Source: Marvinbryantia formatexigens DSM 14469
Lineage (GTDB): Bacteria; Bacillota; Clostridia; Lachnospirales; Lachnospiraceae
Assembly (NCBI RefSeq): GCF_025148285.1
Contig: NZ_CP102268.1
Location: 2,149,001 to 2,213,000, forward strand
Direction of reading: 5' to 3'
DNA length: 64,000 nt
A model generated the notes under the pieces. That model made no database searches. It saw only the letters and a list, made by a program, of their open reading frames with translations, and was not told the origin of the DNA. Below are positions 24,749-34,350 of this stretch, one piece after another (position 1 is the first letter of the stretch; each line of letters opens with the position of its first letter). A program made the translations under genes and the position numbers.

Positions 24749-27034
24749 ATGATAAAATTGTATGACGGCGGCGCCTATCTGGTAAACGGCGCTGAGATTA
24801 TTGAAGATAATGCGGATGCGCAGAAAATCATTGCGCAGCGCACAGGAAGCGCAGTATCCAGAGAGGAGGCTGCGAAGGCGACGATTGCCTACGACATTCT
24901 GGAGAGCCACAATGTATCCGGAAATATGGAGAAGCTGCAGATTAAGTTTGATAAGCTGACCTCCCACGACATCACGTTTGTGGGCATCATCCAGACGGCG
25001 CGCGCGTCGGGGCTGGAGAAATTTCCGATACCCTATGTGCTGACAAACTGTCACAACAGTCTCTGCGCGGTCGGCGGCACCATCAACGAGGATGACCACA
25101 TGTTTGGTCTTAGCTGCGCGAAAAAGTACGGCGGCGTTTATGTTCCGCCTCATCAGGCGGTTATCCACCAGTTTGCCCGCGAGATGCTGGCAGGCGGCGG
25201 CAAAATGATTCTTGGTTCCGATTCCCACACCCGCTATGGTGCGCTGGGCACGATGGCGATGGGCGAGGGCGGTCCGGAGCTGGTAAAGCAGCTCCTCTGC
25301 AAGACGTATGATATCAACATGCCGAAGGTGGTCGGCGTATATCTGACTGGAAAGCCGGTTACAGGCGTGGGTCCGCAGGATGTGGCGCTGGCGATTATCG
25401 GCGCGGTATTTGCCAATGGTTATGTAAATAATAAGGTAATGGAGTTTGTGGGACCGGGTGTTGCGAATTTAAGCGCAGATTTCCGTATCGGTATCGACGT
25501 TATGACGACGGAAACTACCTGCCTTTCCTCCATCTGGAAGACGGACGACACGATTAAGGAATTTTATGAGATTCACGAGCGCCCGGAGGATTATAAGGAG
25601 CTGCAGCCGGGCAGCGTTGCTTACTATGACGGCATGATTTATGTGGACCTTTCCGAGATACGTCCGATGATTGCGATGCCGTTCCATCCGAGCAACACCT
25701 ACACGATCGAGGAGCTGAACGCAAATCTGGACGACATTCTGGCGGATGTGGAAAAGCGCGCGCTGGTGAGCCTTGACGGTGCGGTTGACTTTAAGCTGCG
25801 CGACAAGGTGCGCGACGGCAGACTGTATGTGGATCAGGGAATCATTGCGGGCTGCGCGGGCGGCGGATTTGAAAATATCTGTGCGGCGGCGGACATTCTG
25901 AAGGGCGCTTCTATCGGAGCGGACGAATTTACGCTGAGCATTTATCCGGCGAGCACGCCGATTTATATGGAGCTTGCGAAGAACGGCAGACTGGCTGATC
26001 TGATGGCGACCGGCGCCATCGTAAAGACTGCTTTCTGCGGACCGTGCTTCGGCGCGGGCGATACGCCGGCAAATAATGCGTTCAGTATCCGTCATTCTAC
26101 AAGAAACTTCCCGAACCGCGAGGGAAGCAAGCTGCAGAGCGGACAGATTTCTTCTGTCGCGCTGATGGACGCGCGCTCGATTGCGGCTACGGCGGCAAAT
26201 AAGGGTTATCTGACGGCGGCGACGGATGTGGATGCGCACTTTACGAACCCGAAGTATTTCTTTGACAGCACGATTTATAAGAACCGCGTATTTGACAGCA
26301 AGGGCGTGGCGGACCCGTCCGTGGAGATTAAGTTTGGTCCGAATATCAAGGACTGGCCGGCGATGCCGCAGCTTACGCAGAATCTGGTGCTGCAGGTGGT
26401 TTCTGAGATTCACGACCCGGTGACGACGACGGATGAACTGATTCCGTCCGGCGAGACCTCCTCCTACCGTTCCAACCCGCTCGGTCTGGCAGAGTTCACG
26501 CTCTCCAGAAAGGATCCGGCGTATGTGGGACGCGCGAAGGAAATCCAGAAGGTGGAAAAAGCCCGCGAGGCAGGCGAGTGCATCGGCGAGGCGTTCCCGG
26601 AAATCTGCAAAGTGATGCAGAAGATAAAAGAAACCTTCCCGGATACATGCAAGAAGAATACCGGTTTTGGCAGCACGATTTTTGCCGTAAAGCCGGGCGA
26701 CGGCTCTGCGCGTGAGCAGGCGGCTTCCTGCCAGAAGGTGCTGGGCGGCTGGGCAAATATTGCCAACAGCTATGCGACAAAGCGTTACCGCTCCAATCTG
26801 ATTAACTGGGGTATGCTGCCCTTCCTCATTGATGAGGGCGAGCTTCCGTTTAAGAACGGCGATTATCTGTTTATCCCGGATATCCGTGAGGCGGTGGAAA
26901 ACAAAGCCACGGAGGTGGAGGCTTTTGTGGTTGGCGATACCATGAAGGAGTTTACCTTAAAGCTTGGCGAAATGACGGATGACGAGCGGACCATTATCCT
27001 GGACGGATGTCTGATCAATTATTACAGACGCTGA
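24749..27034 (+). CDS. Aconitase-family hydratase (YbhJ-like)
   Basis: A 761-residue cytoplasmic [4Fe-4S] enzyme. The three cluster cysteines are visible as C369 in I-A-G-C-A-G-G and C430/C433 in F-C-G-P-C-F-G. The block [11 protein letters not shown] is the conserved aconitase substrate region. Its overall build and length resemble E. coli YbhJ, a paralogue whose reaction is not settled, rather than citrate-cycle AcnA/B. It would hydrate or dehydrate a carboxylic acid. The CdaR-type regulator upstream suggests a sugar-acid or related substrate instead of citrate (inference). The strong GGAGG site and even codon use suggest good expression. Confidence 0.85.
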   Translation: MIKLYDGGAYLVNGAEIIEDNADAQKIIAQRTGSAVSREEAAKATIAYDILESHNVSGNMEKLQIKFDKLTSHDITFVGIIQTARASGLEKFPIPYVLTNCHNSLCAVGGTINEDDHMFGLSCAKKYGGVYVPPHQAVIHQFAREMLAGGGKMILGSDSHTRYGALGTMAMGEGGPELVKQLLCKTYDINMPKVVGVYLTGKPVTGVGPQDVALAIIGAVFANGYVNNKVMEFVGPGVANLSADFRIGIDVMTTETTCLSSIWKTDDTIKEFYEIHERPEDYKELQPGSVAYYDGMIYVDLSEIRPMIAMPFHPSNTYTIEELNANLDDILADVEKRALVSLDGAVDFKLRDKVRDGRLYVDQGIIAGCAGGGFENICAAADILKGASIGADEFTLSIYPASTPIYMELAKNGRLADLMATGAIVKTAFCGPCFGAGDTPANNAFSIRHSTRNFPNREGSKLQSGQISSVALMDARSIAATAANKGYLTAATDVDAHFTNPKYFFDSTIYKNRVFDSKGVADPSVEIKFGPNIKDWPAMPQLTQNLVLQVVSEIHDPVTTTDELIPSGETSSYRSNPLGLAEFTLSRKDPAYVGRAKEIQKVEKAREAGECIGEAFPEICKVMQKIKETFPDTCKKNTGFGSTIFAVKPGDGSAREQAASCQKVLGGWANIANSYATKRYRSNLINWGMLPFLIDEGELPFKNGDYLFIPDIREAVENKATEVEAFVVGDTMKEFTLKLGEMTDDERTIILDGCLINYYRR

Positions 27035-27120
27035 AGCGGGAAGATGGAAAACGGTTTTATAAAAGAAATTTCCGGGGCAGGGCAAAACGGCTGCCGGAGC
27101 AGTCAGGAGAAGTGAGCGAT

Positions 27121-28248
27121 ATGAAGCTGGAATGGAAGACTTGCTTTCGGGCAGGCGTCAGTATATTTGTTCTGTATCTGTGTATTTTTTACTGGAAAAA
27201 TGCCGCCAGTCTGCTGGCAGCGCTGCTTGGGGCGGCGACACCGCTCATTCTGGGCTGCGCTGTGGCATATATTGTCAATATCCTGATGGATTTTTACGAA
27301 AAGCGGTTTTTTGTGCATTCGGACCGTGCGATTATCGGCAAAAGCAGACGTCCCGTCTGTATGGTGCTTGCGTTTGCAACGCTGGCGGCAATTATAGTGC
27401 TGGTTATCGGTCTGGTCGTTCCGCAGCTTTATTCCTGCATACAACTGATTCTTTCCACTCTTCCGGGTGTGATGGAGGATCTGGTGGAAGCGGTTGAAAA
27501 GCTCGATGTACTGCCGGAGGATGTGATGAATGCCTTTTCGAATGTGGACTGGCAGTCGAGAATCGGGGAGCTGGTAAAAGGGCTGCTCTCCGGCATCGGA
27601 AATGTGATGGATATGGTAATCAGCGTTGTGTCTTCGGCGGTATCGCGGCTTGTCACGCTCTTTATGGCAATTATATTTGCCATCTACCTTCTGCTGGGGA
27701 AGGAAAAGCTGGGAAGCCAGGCGAAGCGTCTGATGCGCCGCTACATGAAGAAGCGCCCATATGAAACGTGCCTTCACTTTTTCAGCGTCATGAACGACTG
27801 CTTCCGGAATTATATTGTCGGACAGTGCACGGAGGCGGTCATCCTTGGCGTGCTCTGCACAGTGGGAATGCTTCTGATGCGCCTGCCCTATGCGGCGATG
27901 GTCGGCGCGCTGGTTGCTTTCACCGCGCTGATTCCGGTTGCGGGCGCTTATATCGGAGCGGGCGTGGGCGCGTTTATGATTCTGACGGTATCCCCCGCCA
28001 AAGCAATTATTTTCCTCATTTTTATTGCCGTGCTGCAGCAGGTGGAGGGAAATCTGATCTACCCCCGCGTGGTGGGTTCTTCTATCGGTCTGCCGGCTCT
28101 GTGGGTGCTCGCTGCCGTTACCATCGGAGGCGGCATTATGGGCATCGGCGGAATGCTTCTTGGCGTTCCGATTGCGGCAACGGTCTATCAGCTCCTGAGA
28201 GAGGATGTCCGGAAGGCGCCAAAGGCAGAACTGCCGGCAGATGTGTAA
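27121..28248 (+). CDS. AI-2E family transporter (UPF0118)
   Basis: A 375-residue membrane protein. I chose ATG 27121, preceded by AGGAGA at 7-8 bases; an upstream in-frame start at 27007 overlaps the hydratase end but has no site. There are about seven to eight membrane segments: two near the N-terminus, one at about 70-90, a soluble section at 95-150, then a cluster in the second half. The motifs P-V-A-G-A-Y-I-G-A and G-S-S-I-G-L-P-A-L-W are typical. Members are linked to export of autoinducer-2 or to Na+/H+ exchange; which applies here is not shown. It follows the hydratase by 86 bases and may be co-transcribed. Confidence 0.88.
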   Translation: MKLEWKTCFRAGVSIFVLYLCIFYWKNAASLLAALLGAATPLILGCAVAYIVNILMDFYEKRFFVHSDRAIIGKSRRPVCMVLAFATLAAIIVLVIGLVVPQLYSCIQLILSTLPGVMEDLVEAVEKLDVLPEDVMNAFSNVDWQSRIGELVKGLLSGIGNVMDMVISVVSSAVSRLVTLFMAIIFAIYLLLGKEKLGSQAKRLMRRYMKKRPYETCLHFFSVMNDCFRNYIVGQCTEAVILGVLCTVGMLLMRLPYAAMVGALVAFTALIPVAGAYIGAGVGAFMILTVSPAKAIIFLIFIAVLQQVEGNLIYPRVVGSSIGLPALWVLAAVTIGGGIMGIGGMLLGVPIAATVYQLLREDVRKAPKAELPADV

Positions 28249-28506
28249 TAACTGTAACTTATAAATCTGTCAGACGGGGAAACGGATATGGGCTGCAAAG
28301 CCGTTTGACTGAGAAATGAAATATGATTTACATAAACCCTCCTGCGGAAGGCGAAAGCTGGATGTGAGAGGGTTTTGTGCGCGGCGGGCGCATATTATAG
28401 CAGGTATATATTTGGGCAAAGGTGTGTGCTATTTTTGGAGTGTCAGATAAAAATTGACGAACTACTTCTTTGGGAGTATAATTGGTGTGAAAAGAGGTGT
28501 TTTGTG

Positions 28507-29184
28507 ATGGAAAAACTGATATATCATGGTTCAGACCATATTATTGAAAAACCCTTGTATGGCGCCGGAAAGACATATAATGATTACGGACAGGGATTTT
28601 ACTGCACAGAAGATATCGCAATGGCAAAGGAATGGGGCGTCGGCAGAGAAAAGGACGGGTATGCAAATCAGTACAAAATTTGCTGCGACGATTTAAGAAT
28701 TCTTGACTTGAATGCGGAGCAATTCTGCATCCTGCACTGGCTGGCAATATTACTTCAGAATCGGGAATTTTATATTCCTTCGGGTCTGGCACTTGAGGCG
28801 AAGGAATATATCGTAAAGAATTTTTTTACAGACTATCAAAGTTATGATATTATTATCGGATATCGCGCCGATGACAGCTATTTTTCATTTGCACAGGATT
28901 TTATTAATGGAACGATTTCTTATCGCCAGCTCAGAAATGCCATGTATCTTGGAAAGCTGGGACAACAATTTGTACTAAAAAGTAAAAAGGCATTTGGACA
29001 ACTCCGGTTTCTGGGGTATGAAACCGCTGGCAGGGATATCTGGTTTCAAAAAAAAGAGCTGCGTGACAGGGCAGCCCGGAGAGAATACTTTGATATTGAG
29101 AGAAACCGGCGGCAGAAGGGAGATCTGTATATTATTCAGATAATGGATGAGGAGATGAAAGCTGATGATTCGCGCTTACGATGA
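28507..29184 (+). CDS. DUF3990 protein, ADP-ribosyltransferase-like, probable toxin
   Basis: A 225-residue protein. ATG 28507 has GAGGTG upstream; the frame could extend further but without a site. The N-terminus shows the ADP-ribosyltransferase-like pattern of DUF3990: Y-H-G-S at residue 5-8 (His of the H-Y-x triad) and D-Y-G-Q-G-F-Y-C-T at about 28-36 (the Tyr). Related families transfer ADP-ribose from NAD+ to protein or nucleic acid. The 3' end overlaps the following HTH gene by 20 bases, the usual layout of toxin-antitoxin operons. The toxin role is inferred from the fold and the pairing. Confidence 0.75.
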   Translation: MEKLIYHGSDHIIEKPLYGAGKTYNDYGQGFYCTEDIAMAKEWGVGREKDGYANQYKICCDDLRILDLNAEQFCILHWLAILLQNREFYIPSGLALEAKEYIVKNFFTDYQSYDIIIGYRADDSYFSFAQDFINGTISYRQLRNAMYLGKLGQQFVLKSKKAFGQLRFLGYETAGRDIWFQKKELRDRAARREYFDIERNRRQKGDLYIIQIMDEEMKADDSRLR

Positions 29185-29812
29185 ACTATACCTGGAAAGT
29201 GCGCGCAGGGTGCTGGCGGGAATGCTTGACTATGCCGTACATGATTTGGGATATGATATAACGTCGTTTTTTAACTTGTTTTTGAAATCGCCAATGGCGC
29301 GGTGGTTTGAGAATGGCGATTCCGCAGTGCTTGCCGGAAAATCGGGCGTTGAGCTGGCGTATGATGTTCTTGGGACCATAGGGGAAAACAGGGTTTTTGA
29401 AAAACCGCAGTATACGATGAACCGGAGCGAAGAATATTGGACAGGCTGGTCGCTTGCCTATTATCAATGGTATACGGCGCTTTCATTTTCTGAAATCACA
29501 AGATACATTCCGATAAAAGAAATACAGGAATTGTATTTTCCATACCATGAGATGGATATCCGGCAATTTGTTGATAAAATGAATGAACTGTACCGTAAGG
29601 CGAAACCGGATACAAATTTGAAACTGTTGCGGAAACGTGCGGGACTGACGCAGAGAGAGCTGGCGGAATACGCCGGCATTCCTCTTCGGACAATCCAGCA
29701 GTATGAACAGAGACAAAAAAACATTAACAGGGCGCAGGCAGAGTATCTGGTAAAACTTGCAAAGGTTCTCTGCTGCAGCGTGGAGAATCTTATAGAGTAT
29801 GTTCCGGAGTAA
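29165..29812 (+). CDS. HTH (XRE) protein with DUF3791-like N-terminus, probable antitoxin
   Basis: A 215-residue protein. Residues 1-70 (for example F-L-K-S and L-A-G-K-S-G-V-E-L-A-Y-D-V-L) resemble the DUF3791 family that usually partners DUF3990. The last 65 residues form an XRE helix-turn-helix: L-L-R-K-R-A-G-L-T-Q-R-E-L-A-E-Y-A-G, followed by I-Q-Q-Y-E-Q-R-Q. It overlaps the DUF3990 gene by 20 bases and should neutralise that protein and repress the operon. Fusion of the small partner domain with an XRE domain in one chain is the noteworthy point. Confidence 0.75.
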   Translation: MIRAYDELYLESARRVLAGMLDYAVHDLGYDITSFFNLFLKSPMARWFENGDSAVLAGKSGVELAYDVLGTIGENRVFEKPQYTMNRSEEYWTGWSLAYYQWYTALSFSEITRYIPIKEIQELYFPYHEMDIRQFVDKMNELYRKAKPDTNLKLLRKRAGLTQRELAEYAGIPLRTIQQYEQRQKNINRAQAEYLVKLAKVLCCSVENLIEYVPE

Positions 29813-29920
29813 CTGGCAGAAGGTCCGGAAAAGAGATAAAACAGGAAAAGGTTTTATGCTTATATAATGTCCGGCGTGAACAGTAACTACTTTATACAAC
29901 CGCAGGCAAAAGATAACACA

Positions 29921-29948
29921 AACGGCACTTTCAAGAGCGCCGTTTTTT
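29921..29948 (+). terminator. Rho-independent terminator after the DUF3990/HTH pair
   Basis: Arms AACGGC and GCCGTT with a 12-base loop and a run of six T. A GTGAACAGTAAC motif lies just upstream at 29876-29887. Confidence 0.8.
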
Positions 29949-30009
29949 GTTATAATAAATATACTGGGGACAGAAGCATTTACTATTTTTACAGCCGCAG
30001 AGCCGGAGC

Positions 30010-30115
30010 GAAAAATCCGGAATCAGAGCAGAAACGCCGGAACCAGGGTGGAAATGCCGGAATCAGGACAGGAAGCACGGAAATTAGAGCGGAAACGCCG
30101 GAAGCAAAAGGGAAG
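30010..30115 (+). repeat. Degenerate tandem repeat, about 20 bp, five copies
   Basis: Repeated units of the form AAAYGCCGGAAYCAGRGCGG run up to about 30 bases before the GH94 start codon. Units vary by a few bases in sequence and length. No gene lies in 29813-30141 apart from this array and the terminator. Confidence 0.6.
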
Positions 30116-30141
30116 CGGCAGGGAAAAGGGGGAAAGAAAAG

Positions 30142-32532
30142 ATGAGATATGGTTACTTTGACGAGAAGAACCGGGAATACTGCATCGACCGTGTTGATGT
30201 ACCGGTTTCCTGGACGAATTACATCGGGGTGGAGGATATGTGCGCAGTGGTGAACCACACGGCGGGAGGCTATCTTTTTTATAAGACGCCGCAGTATCAC
30301 CGTATTACGCGGTTCCGTCCGAACGGGGTACCGATGGACCGTCCGGGGCATTACGTGTATCTGCGGGATGATGCGGACGGCGATTACTGGAGCATTTCCT
30401 GGCAGCCGGTTGGAAAACCGCTGGATAAAGCAACTTATTGCTGCAGGCACGGGCTGTCTTACTCCACATATGAATGTGAGTACCGGGATATCCGGGTGTC
30501 GCAGCGGCTGATGATTCCGTTGGGCGACAATGTGGAACTGTGGGATGTAAAGATAAAAAACGAGGGCAGCGGAGAGCGGCAGTTAAGCGTCTTTTCCTAC
30601 TGCGAGTTTTCGTTTCATCATATTGATATGGACAATCAGAATTTCCAGATGAGTCTGTATGCTTCCGGCTCCTCCTGTGAGGACGGTATTATTGAGTACG
30701 ATTTATTTTATGAGGAATTTGGTTATCAGTATTTTACGGCAAACTTTACCCCGGATGGTTTTGACTGTGTGCGCGACAAATTTCTGGGCGGATACCGGAC
30801 GGAGAGCAACCCGCTTGCGGTGGAGCGGGGCTTCTGCGGCGGCACGACCGAGAAGGGCGGAAATCACTGCGGCGTTTTGCAGAAGCGGCTTGTTCTGAAG
30901 CCGGGAGAGGAGGTCCGCCTGGTCTTCATGCTCGGAGAAGGAAAGAGAGCGGAAGCGGGGACAATCCGGAAAAAATATAGTATAATGAAAAATGTAGATG
31001 AAGCGGCGGAAAAACTGGCGGCGTACTGGGAGGACAAGCTTTCCAGACTGCGGGTACGCACGCCATCCGGCGATATGAATACCATGCTGAACACCTGGAA
31101 TCTGTATCAGGCGGAAATCAACATATTGTTTTCGCGATTTGCTTCTTTTATCGAGGTGGGCGGACGCACCGGGCTGGGCTACCGTGATACCGCGCAGGAT
31201 GCCATGACGGTTCCGCATTCCAATCCGGAAAAATGCCGTCAGAGAATTGTGCAGCTTTTAAATGGGTTGGTGTCGGAGGGCTACGGGCTGCATCTGTTCG
31301 ACCCGGCATGGTTTGAGGAGCAGGAGGAGGCGCGCCCGTTTGCCTCGCCGACGGTCATTCCGGTGCCGGATAAAAAGGACCGCATTCACGGGCTGAAGGA
31401 TACCTGCTCGGACGATGCGCTGTGGCTGATTCCATCTATCATGGAATATATCCGGGAGACGGGTGAAGTGTCATTTCTCGATGAAGTAATTCCCTACGCG
31501 GATGAGGGGGAGGGCACGGTTTATGAGCACATGAAGCGGATTCTGGACTTTTCCGCCAGACAGGTGGGCGCGCACGGCGTCTGCCTGGGGCTGCGTGCGG
31601 ACTGGAACGACTGCCTGAATCTGGGCGGCGGTGAGAGCGCGCTGGTATCATTTCTGCATGTGTGGGCGCTGGAGCATTTCCTCGAAGCGGCGGAGCTGAA
31701 GGGGATTGCGGAGGATGTTGCGAAATATCACACAATGTACAAGCATGTAAAAACAGTATGTCAGACGCAGCTCTGGGACAAGGAGTGGTTTATCCGCGGT
31801 ATTACGAAAAGCGGACGGCGCATCGGAACCTCTGAGGACAAGGAAGGGAAAATCCATCTGGAATCGAACGCCTGGGCGGTGCTCTCCGGAGCAGCAACGC
31901 AGGAGCAGGGTGAACGGGCGATGGACAGTGTTGATAAATACCTGTATACGCAGTATGGAATTATGCTGAACGGTCCGTCCTACACGGTGCCGGATGAAGA
32001 GGTCGGCTTTGTGACCAGAGTGTATCCGGGTGTGAAGGAGAACGGGGCGATTTTCAGCCACCCGAATCCCTGGGCGTGGGCGGCGGAGTGCCGGCTCGGA
32101 AGAGGGGACCGCGCGATGAAATTTTATGAGGCGCTCTGCCCGTGCAGGCAGAACGATATCATCGAAATCCGCGAGGCGGAGCCGTATTCCTACTGTCAGT
32201 TTATTATGGGAAAAGAGCACACGGCGTTCGGGCGGGCGCGGCATCCGTTTATGACCGGGAGCGGCGGCTGGGCGTATTTTTCGGCGACCCGGTATATGCT
32301 CGGTATCCGTCCGCAGATGGAGGAGCTGCAGATTGACCCGTGTATTCCGCCGGAATGGGACGGTTTTGAGGCGGTGCGCAAATGGCGGGGCGCCACATAC
32401 CGGATATCTGTGAAAAATCCGGCACATGTCTCAAAAGGTGTGAAGGAAATCCGGGTGGATGGAGAAAAGGCTGAGAGGATTCCGGTATTTGCGGCGGGAA
32501 CGGAGCACGAGGTCGTAGCGGTTATGGGATAA
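30142..32532 (+). CDS. Glycoside hydrolase family 94 phosphorylase (cellobiose/chitobiose phosphorylase family)
   Basis: A 796-residue cytoplasmic enzyme without signal peptide, the normal length for cellobiose or N,N'-diacetylchitobiose phosphorylase. The N-terminal beta-sandwich is followed by an (alpha/alpha)6 barrel with the conserved catalytic block R-A-D-W-N-D (487-490) and H-P-N-P-W-A-W for phosphate/sugar contacts. Family members split a beta-linked disaccharide with phosphate to a sugar-1-phosphate plus a free sugar. The blocks S-N-P-L-A-V-E-R-G and G-G-T-T-E-K-G lean towards the chitobiose/cellobiose type, but specificity cannot be read reliably. The phosphohexomutase downstream would take the product into glycolysis. 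Confidence 0.88.
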   Translation: MRYGYFDEKNREYCIDRVDVPVSWTNYIGVEDMCAVVNHTAGGYLFYKTPQYHRITRFRPNGVPMDRPGHYVYLRDDADGDYWSISWQPVGKPLDKATYCCRHGLSYSTYECEYRDIRVSQRLMIPLGDNVELWDVKIKNEGSGERQLSVFSYCEFSFHHIDMDNQNFQMSLYASGSSCEDGIIEYDLFYEEFGYQYFTANFTPDGFDCVRDKFLGGYRTESNPLAVERGFCGGTTEKGGNHCGVLQKRLVLKPGEEVRLVFMLGEGKRAEAGTIRKKYSIMKNVDEAAEKLAAYWEDKLSRLRVRTPSGDMNTMLNTWNLYQAEINILFSRFASFIEVGGRTGLGYRDTAQDAMTVPHSNPEKCRQRIVQLLNGLVSEGYGLHLFDPAWFEEQEEARPFASPTVIPVPDKKDRIHGLKDTCSDDALWLIPSIMEYIRETGEVSFLDEVIPYADEGEGTVYEHMKRILDFSARQVGAHGVCLGLRADWNDCLNLGGGESALVSFLHVWALEHFLEAAELKGIAEDVAKYHTMYKHVKTVCQTQLWDKEWFIRGITKSGRRIGTSEDKEGKIHLESNAWAVLSGAATQEQGERAMDSVDKYLYTQYGIMLNGPSYTVPDEEVGFVTRVYPGVKENGAIFSHPNPWAWAAECRLGRGDRAMKFYEALCPCRQNDIIEIREAEPYSYCQFIMGKEHTAFGRARHPFMTGSGGWAYFSATRYMLGIRPQMEELQIDPCIPPEWDGFEAVRKWRGATYRISVKNPAHVSKGVKEIRVDGEKAERIPVFAAGTEHEVVAVMG

Positions 32533-32706
32533 CAATATGTGGCGAGTAAAGAGCGAACGGATACATAAAATTTGCTGGGCAATTTATGCAATGATATTTG
32601 GAACAAATGTGTTCGCCCTGACTTATGTGACATGAATGCAGCAAATTGGGAAAAAGTTATTTTATATAAGAGAGACACTTAGAAGGAGAAGGGAGCGGGA
32701 CTAACT

Positions 32707-34131
32707 ATGATAAAATTTGGAACAGGCGGCTGGCGTGCCGTAATCGGGGATGGTTTTACAAGACAGAATATCCAGCTTCTTGCGAAGTCGATGTCTGTTA
32801 AAATGAAGCGCGAGGGCGTGGCGGACGAGGGAATTGTCATTGGCTATGACAGAAGATTTCTCTCAAAGGAAGCGGTGAAATGGGCGTGTGAGGTGTTTGC
32901 CGCAGAGGGCATTCACTGTCTGTTTGTCAATCGCTCTTCACCGACGCCGCTTGTGATGTTTTATGTGGAAAAGCATCAGATGCATTACGGAATGATGGTA
33001 ACGGCAAGCCATAATCCGGCAATCTATAACGGATTTAAGGTGTTCACCTATGGCGGGCGGGATGCCAGTGTGGAGCAGACGGACGAAATAGAAGCAATCG
33101 CCGCGGAAGTGGAGCGGCAGGGCGACATTGCGTACATAGAATACGCGCAGGCAAAAAAGGAGGGGCTGGTGACGGAGTTTAATCCGCTGAATGAGTACCT
33201 CGACAATATTATTGACAAAATCAATATGAGAGCAATCCGGGACCGTGGGTTACATATTGTGCTCGACCCGATGTATGGCGTCAGCCAGACGTCGATAAAG
33301 ACGATTCTTTCTACGGCGCGGTGTGAGATTGACCTGATTCACGAGGCGCACGATACGCTGTTCGGACGCAGAATGCCGGCGCCGAGCAGGGAGGCGCTCA
33401 CGGAGCTTCGCACCTATGTCACAGAAATGGAATGTGACCTCGGAATCGCCACGGATGGCGATGCGGACAGGCTTGGGGTGGTGGATGACCAGGGGCGTTA
33501 TCTTCACGCAAACGATATTCTGGTGCTGCTGTATTATTACCTGCTGAAATATAAGGGCTGGACAGGACCTGCGGTGCGCAACGTGGCTACCACCCATATG
33601 CTGGACCGGATTGCGGAATCCTTCGGGGAAAAATGCTATGAGGTTCCGGTGGGCTTTAAGCATATTTCGGCGAAAATGGCGGAGACGGGCGCGGTTATCG
33701 GCGGGGAGTCCTCCGGCGGTCTGACGGTGCGCGGACATATCAACGGCAAGGACGGTATTTACGCGGCGGCGCTGCTTGTGGAAATGGTGGCGGTGTCCGG
33801 AAAACGGCTTTCTGAGCTGTATGCGGAAATCGTGGAGCAGTATGGGCACCTTTACATGGAAGAAACCTCTTATTCCTTCCCGGAGGCGAAAAAGAGTGAA
33901 CTGATGCGGCTTCTGATGGAAGAAAAAAGGCTCCCGGAATTTGACATTCCGGTGAAGAAAATCTCCTGGCTGGACGGCTGCAAGGTTTACTTTGAAAACG
34001 GCGGCTGGATTATCGTGCGTTTTTCCGGCACGGAGCCGCTGCTGCGTGTTTTCTGCGAAATGAAAAACGAGGACGAGGCAAAGAAATATTGCCGTATTTT
34101 TAAAGAATTTCTAAGCGCATACATACAATGA
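32707..34131 (+). CDS. Phosphohexomutase (phosphoglucomutase/phosphomannomutase family)
   Basis: A 474-residue enzyme with all four family motifs: the phosphoserine loop T-A-S-H-N-P (S101), the metal loop D-G-D-A-D-R (D250, D252, D254), the sugar loop G-G-E-S-S-G-G and the phosphate loop R-F-S-G-T-E-P. It interconverts hexose-1- and 6-phosphates in the cytoplasm. The sugar loop E-S-S matches glucose/mannose-type enzymes. Standing directly behind a GH94 phosphorylase it is well placed to convert the sugar-1-phosphate product; an N-acetylglucosamine-phosphate role is also possible. GGAGAAGGGAG precedes the ATG. Confidence 0.9.
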   Translation: MIKFGTGGWRAVIGDGFTRQNIQLLAKSMSVKMKREGVADEGIVIGYDRRFLSKEAVKWACEVFAAEGIHCLFVNRSSPTPLVMFYVEKHQMHYGMMVTASHNPAIYNGFKVFTYGGRDASVEQTDEIEAIAAEVERQGDIAYIEYAQAKKEGLVTEFNPLNEYLDNIIDKINMRAIRDRGLHIVLDPMYGVSQTSIKTILSTARCEIDLIHEAHDTLFGRRMPAPSREALTELRTYVTEMECDLGIATDGDADRLGVVDDQGRYLHANDILVLLYYYLLKYKGWTGPAVRNVATTHMLDRIAESFGEKCYEVPVGFKHISAKMAETGAVIGGESSGGLTVRGHINGKDGIYAAALLVEMVAVSGKRLSELYAEIVEQYGHLYMEETSYSFPEAKKSELMRLLMEEKRLPEFDIPVKKISWLDGCKVYFENGGWIIVRFSGTEPLLRVFCEMKNEDEAKKYCRIFKEFLSAYIQ

Positions 34132-34156
34132 AAGCCCGGTCTCCATGCAGGGATGC

Positions 34157-34176
34157 GGCGTGAGCATGCTCACGCC
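34157..34176. repeat. 20-bp perfect palindrome
   Basis: GGCGTGAG CATG CTCACGCC, reading the same on both strands, 26 bases after the phosphohexomutase stop. In RNA it would fold to an 8-bp stem with a 4-base loop, without T-run. It could stabilise the upstream mRNA or bind a protein dimer. Confidence 0.7.
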
Positions 34177-34350
34177 AGCGGACAAGCATGAGAGACGCCG
34201 ACCCATATGAGCAAAAAAGGAACGCGAACGCAGAGAGCGGGACGATTTGCGAATATGGGGAGGATTGCGGGAATCCGAAGGATGGAGCAATCCAGGGCTT
34301 TCATCAGAACCCGGTCAGCATTTAGAGGAATTGCGGAAAGGATACAAATT

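Noticed and set aside
30010-30115. Possible CRISPR array
   Set aside because: Units are adjacent and degenerate without unique spacers of constant length, and no cas genes are near. A simple tandem repeat.
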